A stretch of DNA of 64,000 nt from Skeletonema tropicum (taxonomy: Eukaryota; Bacillariophyta; Thalassiosirophyceae; Thalassiosirales; Thalassiosiraceae), in the NCBI GenBank assembly GCA_037178625.1, contig CM074131.1:4030001-4094000 (forward strand), in the 5' to 3' direction. Below the pieces are notes generated by a model. It was given only the letters and a program-made list of their open reading frames with translations, did not search any database and was not told the DNA's origin. The translations under genes were made by a program, and so were the position numbers. Within the stretch, counting starts at the first letter, position 1. Each line of letters begins with the position of its first letter. Positions 58,211 through 64,000 of the stretch are shown here, piece after piece.

Positions 58211-60883
58211 GAGAGATGCAACTGTGTGTAACACTTGAGCAACAACATGAGTAGACGATGCCATAGAGACGATGCTGTCATTTTATTATTTCGTGGATAG
58301 ATGCTAAAATTTAGTAAAGAGATTAAAATTATTTGGGTGATTCCACTTCTTGCCCCTCCCTTCTCCCGACACTTAAATTTAACTTTTGACCCCTTCTATC
58401 ACGTTATAATGATCCATCCGCAATCCCTTTACTATATACCATAAATACAACGGTTCCCGTGATAAAACTCATCCTCTCATTTAGTTCTATTGCACTGTTT
58501 CAACACATCAATCAAACCAATCCTTTCATATGCTCACTTGACATAGCGTCTACTACGGACACGCCATCTTCAATAGCTTTGTATATAACTACCACAATCT
58601 ACTCTTATTCAACACACACATAACACTTCTAATTGCATCGTTTTAATTAATATAATACATAAATATCCATCTCTACACCCTCTTTTCTCAATCATATACT
58701 TCTAAGTACAAAGCAGCCTCCTCCCCAACTACTTCTTTTTAGCAGCATCATACAACGCTCGATTGCAACACTTGGAAACCTTAATCCCACACAAATGATT
58801 CGTAGTTACGTGATGCTGTGCTAGTGATCCCATCATTGCCGTGGGTTTATCATCTTTAGATTGGTCATTTGTCTGCTTTACGTTGGGGTGGAATAATTTT
58901 GGCCACTTCATGATTATGCAATAATAACAATAATATTATAGTATCCTCCAAGCTCGTTCTTTCTAAAGCCAAAGCTAAAGGTGATGGTATTGTAGAGGCA
59001 GTTGATCGTACTTCTCTAGAGAGAGCTAGAGAGCTCTCTGCAGCACCAACGCATGCATCACCAACAACCAACCAACACCCAACACAAAAAGAAAAGAAGC
59101 TTGCTGTTTGCTGTGTGATGAGGAGAAAGCAAAAGACCGTTACACGGTCACTCTTTCTCGTAACGCTCCCAAGAAACATCAACCGCCTCCAACGTCCAAT
59201 GACACCTCCCCTCCCCTCTCTCCCTCTCCTCCCATTTGAAATTCTCTACCAATTCCACTGTACTTTTATCACCTTTCCATGCCATTTTCATGAATTTTGA
59301 ATTGTACCTCAAATGACTGTGTAGATGGACATAGAACTTGAGAAATGATTTTGAAACGAGAGACCACACTACAGGTCTCGCATCTACCGAAAGCATTCAG
59401 ACGGTTGATTGGGATAAAGAAGAGTTGGTAGTCATAAGGATTCTGTCCGATCGACTCATCCTTATTGAGTCTCCATGGCACTCAGGACTCATCCAGTGGT
59501 CATCGGTCATTCCTTAGCCGATCGTGACTGGTTGATCAGCCATAAGCTGACCATCATCGTTTCACGGCCATGATTCGATCGTGCCTCATCATAGACTAAG
59601 CCACTACTAGCTCACTCTTTTCTTCGCCCGATCATGTTCATCTTCATGTCGCTTATGTGGTGCTCCCTGTCACGTTCTTACTCTTCGTCTATCGACCTCA
59701 TCGTTGTTATCATCATTCGAGACTTCACGTCTTTGCCTTTCGCTCTACCTACTTTCTTCGGCTTATGCCTCCGCCCCCTTCGGGCTGGTTCAATACTTCA
59801 CCATCACCATTTTCACCATGAGGGATCCACCCTCCTCTTCAGTTGCCACCTTCTGGCCTCTCTCTTCGTCTACTACGTTTCGTCTCGCGTAGCTCTTCCT
59901 TCCACGCTTTCAGCAGCTCCGAGCCATTTTTCGGCCTCCTTGTGTAGCTGCTCGTCAATTCCGCTCATTCTGCGGCATCACCATCCATCTTCAGCCTCCC
60001 ACTGATCTCCTCTACGCCTAATCACACTCTGTGTGACAGCCATCTTCTGCTTCTGGCCTCAACCTCAACACTATCTCATCATGCTATCAGCCTCGCGGCC
60101 ATCGACTTCGCGTCCTCAACACAGCTGCGATTCATCGTGTTCTCAGCAGCACTTGACGCCCTTGGTTCTACTGCTTCATCTAGCAGTGCTTCTTCCTATA
60201 CTCTCAGCGGCTCATGCCATCCTCCGACTTGGCACTTTTTCATCATCAGACTGCGCATCTTCGTAGTACATGCCTTCCTCCGTCTCGGCACTCCTAATCC
60301 GTGCTTCTCTATACTCTCCATGGTACATGCCATCCTTCGCACTCGCACTTTTCATCATCAGGCTGTGCTTGTTCTTCGTGCTCATGCCTTCATGCATCTT
60401 CGCACTCCGCCTCATCATGTTGCGGTTGTTTCGTCTCTTTGACGACCATCTCACACATCGGACTATCTCTCTCACGAAACTCATCTCTTCGTGGTCTCAC
60501 GACTATCAGTTGGACTGCCAGACACCCATTTCGGCCTACCATCTCTCCAAGCTACCATATCTTCGTAGTCATACGAGCATCACTACTTGTTCGGCCCATC
60601 TCCCATGTAGGCCTACTCCCTCGCTACATCTCAACCTTTGCGCACCTCCATCATATATGGACTCCGGCCTTCTATTTCATGCCATGCGTATCTTCAAAAT
60701 CATATTCACATCATTTATTATGTGGTCATCTCCACTTTCAGTGTGATCTCCTCGCACATCTCCGCCTTTGACTTTGAGCCCCTCCTTGCTCTGTCACCAT
60801 CAGACGGCTAGGACGCTTCACACGCTCCTTCAACTCAGTCAAGTTCTCCAACACTCCTTCGTGTAGCATCAACATCATTAGTT
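58211..60883. other. Second copy of the kinase 3' flank
   Basis: Repeats 54785-57457 at offset 3426; nothing new is seen. It includes the second copy of the weak 60-codon frame (58729-58911, minus). Confidence 0.6.
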
Positions 60884-61636
60884 ATGCACCACTCAGTCTA
60901 CTTCCATCGACGAAGTTCTCCATTATTTCACTCATTATTATCTTATGAGGCATCATCCACCGTGATTAGCTCTTCGATCGCCTCTTGCGGTAACGCAGCG
61001 TGTGTCCTCGAATCATTGACCACCCTGCACCAAAGGCGCATTGCCTACCGTGATTTGAAGCCCGAGAATATCCTCGTTGACTCTGACGGTTACTGTGTAA
61101 TTGTGGATTTGGGCTTTGCCAAGATTATCGCCGATAAGACATACACTCTCTGCGGTACACCAGAGTACCTCGCTCCAGAAATTATTCTTGCCAAGGGTCA
61201 TCACAAGGGTGTGGATTACTGGGCATTCGGAGTGCTCGTTTACGAAATGCTCGTGGGAAGCACCCCCTTCATGTCCTATGGAATTGATCAGATGAGCCTC
61301 TTCAAACGCATCGTACAGGCCAAGTACACCTTCCCCAAAAGTGGCCTTGTCAACGAACACGCACAAGACTTGATCAAACGTCTTCTCGTAAGTCGTCAAG
61401 CCAACCGTTTCGGATGTCTTGCAGGCGGTGACAAGGACATTCGTGATCATCCCTGGTTCGAAGGTATGAGCACAGAGGATCTCCTCAAGAAGAAGATTAA
61501 GGCTCCATGGGTCCCCGACATTAAGGATCCGCTTGATTCGCAACACTTTGACTCGTATAAGCATATTGAAAATGAGGCGCCAACGAGGAAGCCTCCACTT
61601 AGTGCTCGTCAGCAACAGTTGTTCAAAGACTTTTAA
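60884..61636 (+). pseudogene. Truncated kinase C-lobe with novel N-terminus, copy 2
   Basis: Identical in translation to the 57458 copy: the same junction-created start and the same missing N-lobe. Its 3' flank is cut at 62858. Confidence 0.7.
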
Positions 61637-62858
61637 GAGAGATGCAACTGTGTGTAACACTTGAGCAACAACATGAGTAGACGATGCCATAGAGACGATG
61701 CTGTCATTTTATTATTTCGTGGATAGATGCTAAAATTTAGTAAAGAGATTAAAATTATTTGGGTGATTCCACTTCTTGCCCCTCCCTTCTCCCGACACTT
61801 AAATTTAACTTTTGACCCCTTCTATCACGTTATAATGATCCATCCGCAATCCCTTTACTATATACCATAAATACAACGGTTCCCGTGATAAAACTCATCC
61901 TCTCATTTAGTTCTATTGCACTGTTTCAACACATCAATCAAACCAATCCTTTCATATGCTCACTTGACATAGCGTCTACTACGGACACGCCATCTTCAAT
62001 AGCTTTGTATATAACTACCACAATCTACTCTTATTCAACACACACATAACACTTCTAATTGCATCGTTTTAATTAATATAATACATAAATATCCATCTCT
62101 ACACCCTCTTTTCTCAATCATATACTTCTAAGTACAAAGCAGCCTCCTCCCCAACTACTTCTTTTTAGCAGCATCATACAACGCTCGATTGCAACACTTG
62201 GAAACCTTAATCCCACACAAATGATTCGTAGTTACGTGATGCTGTGCTAGTGATCCCATCATTGCCGTGGGTTTATCATCTTTAGATTGGTCATTTGTCT
62301 GCTTTACGTTGGGGTGGAATAATTTTGGCCACTTCATGATTATGCAATAATAACAATAATATTATAGTATCCTCCAAGCTCGTTCTTTCTAAAGCCAAAG
62401 CTAAAGGTGATGGTATTGTAGAGGCAGTTGATCGTACTTCTCTAGAGAGAGCTAGAGAGCTCTCTGCAGCACCAACGCATGCATCACCAACAACCAACCA
62501 ACACCCAACACAAAAAGAAAAGAAGCTTGCTGTTTGCTGTGTGATGAGGAGAAAGCAAAAGACCGTTACACGGTCACTCTTTCTCGTAACGCTCCCAAGA
62601 AACATCAACCGCCTCCAACGTCCAATGACACCTCCCCTCCCCTCTCTCCCTCTCCTCCCATTTGAAATTCTCTACCAATTCCACTGTACTTTTATCACCT
62701 TTCCATGCCATTTTCATGAATTTTGAATTGTACCTCAAATGACTGTGTAGATGGACATAGAACTTGAGAAATGATTTTGAAACGAGAGACCACACTACAG
62801 GTCTCGCATCTACCGAAAGCATTCAGACGGTTGATTGGGATAAAGAAGAGTTGGTAGT
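61637..62858. other. Partial third copy of the kinase 3' flank
   Basis: Repeats 54785-56006. It ends abruptly at TTGGTAGT, where unrelated sequence with inverted repeats begins. It includes the third copy of the weak 60-codon frame. Confidence 0.6.
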
Positions 62859-62960
62859 GTGGAATGGTTGTCAAATAAATGTGTTTAAAAGTGATTTGTG
62901 GTACTAGTATGTACTATTATGGTACTTTAAGGTATGTAGAGGGAATGTCTTCGGTAGAAG

Positions 62961-63509
62961 CTCTAAAGTCTCGACCGTCAAAACGGGTCCTCTGACTTGA
63001 CCAAAAATGTTGCCCGCGTGTCGAAATTGTCACTAGCTTTCTACGCGATGGCATCATGATACCACCCGCCGCTCGCTCCACGGCAAATTTGTTGCCATGG
63101 TGAACATTGCCGCTGCCGAAATAGACCAAGTTAATCGCCGACTTATCGACCGATCGATGGCTGATCGTTACTATGGATTATTATGTTGGTGTTGAAGTCC
63201 TCGCCGCTGCCAAATCCACCGAGGGAAGGCAGAATGGTAACGATTTATAACGGCGATGTTCGGCGCTCGCCGGCCGCCGAACAGGGGTTGTTGAACACCC
63301 CAATGGCCGTTTCTTCTGCATCCAAGCACGATAACATGATCATAGTAATCCATAGTAACGTTCAGCCATCGATCGGCCGGTAGGTCGATGATTAAGTTGG
63401 TCTATTTCGGCAGCGGCGTGATTACCGTAGCGGCCGCCGGCCGTGTTATTTTTATTTTTTTTTTGTCGTCTATCTCAGAGGACCCGTTTTGACGGTCGAG
63501 ACCTTAGAG
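62961..63509. mobile_element. 549-bp foldback/TIR element
   Basis: 35-bp terminal inverted repeats with one mismatch lie at 62961-62995 and 63475-63509 (tip CTCTAAAGTCTCGACCGTCA). A second pair of diverged arms lies inside (63109-63176 and 63350-63417). No transposase. The flanks are also weakly inverted copies of each other, so the target duplication cannot be told. Confidence 0.7.
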
Positions 63510-64000
63510 GTTAACTCGAAGTCTCAGCACCCTACATACACTAAAGTACATAATCATAGATACTACCAACACAAATTACATGTTTCTGCCCCTCCTATCA
63601 TTCCAAACGTTCCTCCTTCCCTGGTGCTGAGCAGAGTTAACCGAGACCTGTAGTGTGCGAGAGACGAGAGAGCGATGGATTCAAATTTGAATTTTGATCC
63701 GGAAGTTTGAAATCAATCACACCACATCATGTGTGCATGGATAAATTTGAATACATGTGCTGAGTGCTAGCCTGGTTAATGCGAAGGAGATAGTATTTGA
63801 TACCATATTATAGATATCGAGGTGAGTAATATGGCGGCCGGTTAACGGTGGTTCAATGGTCGAAGAGCGGCGAACAAAGGCGTCGATTAGGGTACATGAA
63901 TCATGTTATGTGAGGAGGGTACACGATTGATGACCCCAGATGACCAGACGATTATTAATGGTTGGCTGCACCTCCCATCATTGGGCCTCTCGGAGGCCGC
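63510..64000. other. Spacer, partly an inverted echo of the preceding flank
   Basis: 63530-63670 resembles, inverted, 62780-62950 (for example GAGACCTGTAGTGTG against CACACTACAGGTCTC). No gene is seen to the right edge. Confidence 0.45.

Larger units (their letters stand above)
54143..62858 (+). repeat. 2.5 copies of a 3426-bp tandem unit
   Basis: Units 54143-57568, 57569-60994 and 60995-62858 (partial). Each begins GCAGCGTGTGTCCTCGAATC within the kinase gene and carries the kinase C-lobe, its 3' UTR and about 2.7 kb of downstream DNA. All open frames compared between units are identical, so the duplication is very recent or an assembly artefact. Unit 3 breaks off after TTGGTAGT. Confidence 0.9.

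Overview
The window looks like nuclear DNA of a diatom, or at least a stramenopile alga. Reasons: GT-AG introns of 84-113 nt; an HMG-box-like gene with a split box; NB-ARC/TPR and ankyrin genes; a WRKY19-like Cys/His finger array; CxxHPxVxLR-type Cys motifs; and abundant non-LTR and Penelope-like retroelements. No species can be named from this alone. Several reading frames were listed from non-ATG codons; where an ATG in good context lies just inside I moved the start there.

Layout. 1-124: partial minus-strand gene start. 1.34-4.95 kb: tandem duplication of an ankyrin gene. 4960-8856: a 1298-aa repeat-rich basic/acidic protein whose leader resembles that of the ankyrin genes. 9008-12802 (minus): a GGCT-like/NB-ARC/TPR (NLR-like) locus broken by frameshifts and a stop. 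13185-23203: an inverted segmental duplicate that fuses the 5' part of the HMG gene (resident copy at 33.4 kb) to the 3' part of the 4960 gene. Into this went a complete dicistronic non-LTR retrotransposon (13311-21344, 12-bp target-site duplication) and a 448-bp foldback element in TTAA. 23.2-32.6 kb: gene-poor, with a 1440-bp TIR element, a tandem array of covarying hairpins, a 1.25-kb direct duplication and retroelement debris. 33408-34264: the HMG-box-like gene with one intron and one frameshift. 34344-39390: a Penelope-like element carrying hammerhead ribozymes in its direct repeats. 40684-46901: a second non-LTR element inserted exactly over the start codon of a 982-aa membrane NXPE/PC-esterase-like gene (46915-49947) with a 20-bp target-site duplication. 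50689-51738: a frameshifted zinc-finger array. 52209-54784: a membrane-anchored cyclic-nucleotide-dependent (PKG-like) protein kinase. 54143-62858: a 3426-bp unit containing the kinase C-lobe and 3' flank, repeated 2.5 times. 62.9-63.5 kb: a foldback element.

The strongest signals are mobile-element mechanics that can be read directly from the DNA. One inverted arm of the Penelope-like element begins at the predicted hammerhead self-cleavage position. Two insertions have intact target-site duplications, and three insertions have paralogous or reconstructable empty sites. Many genes carry single-base frame breaks; these may be true decay or uncorrected indels of a long-read assembly, and the sequence alone cannot separate the two.
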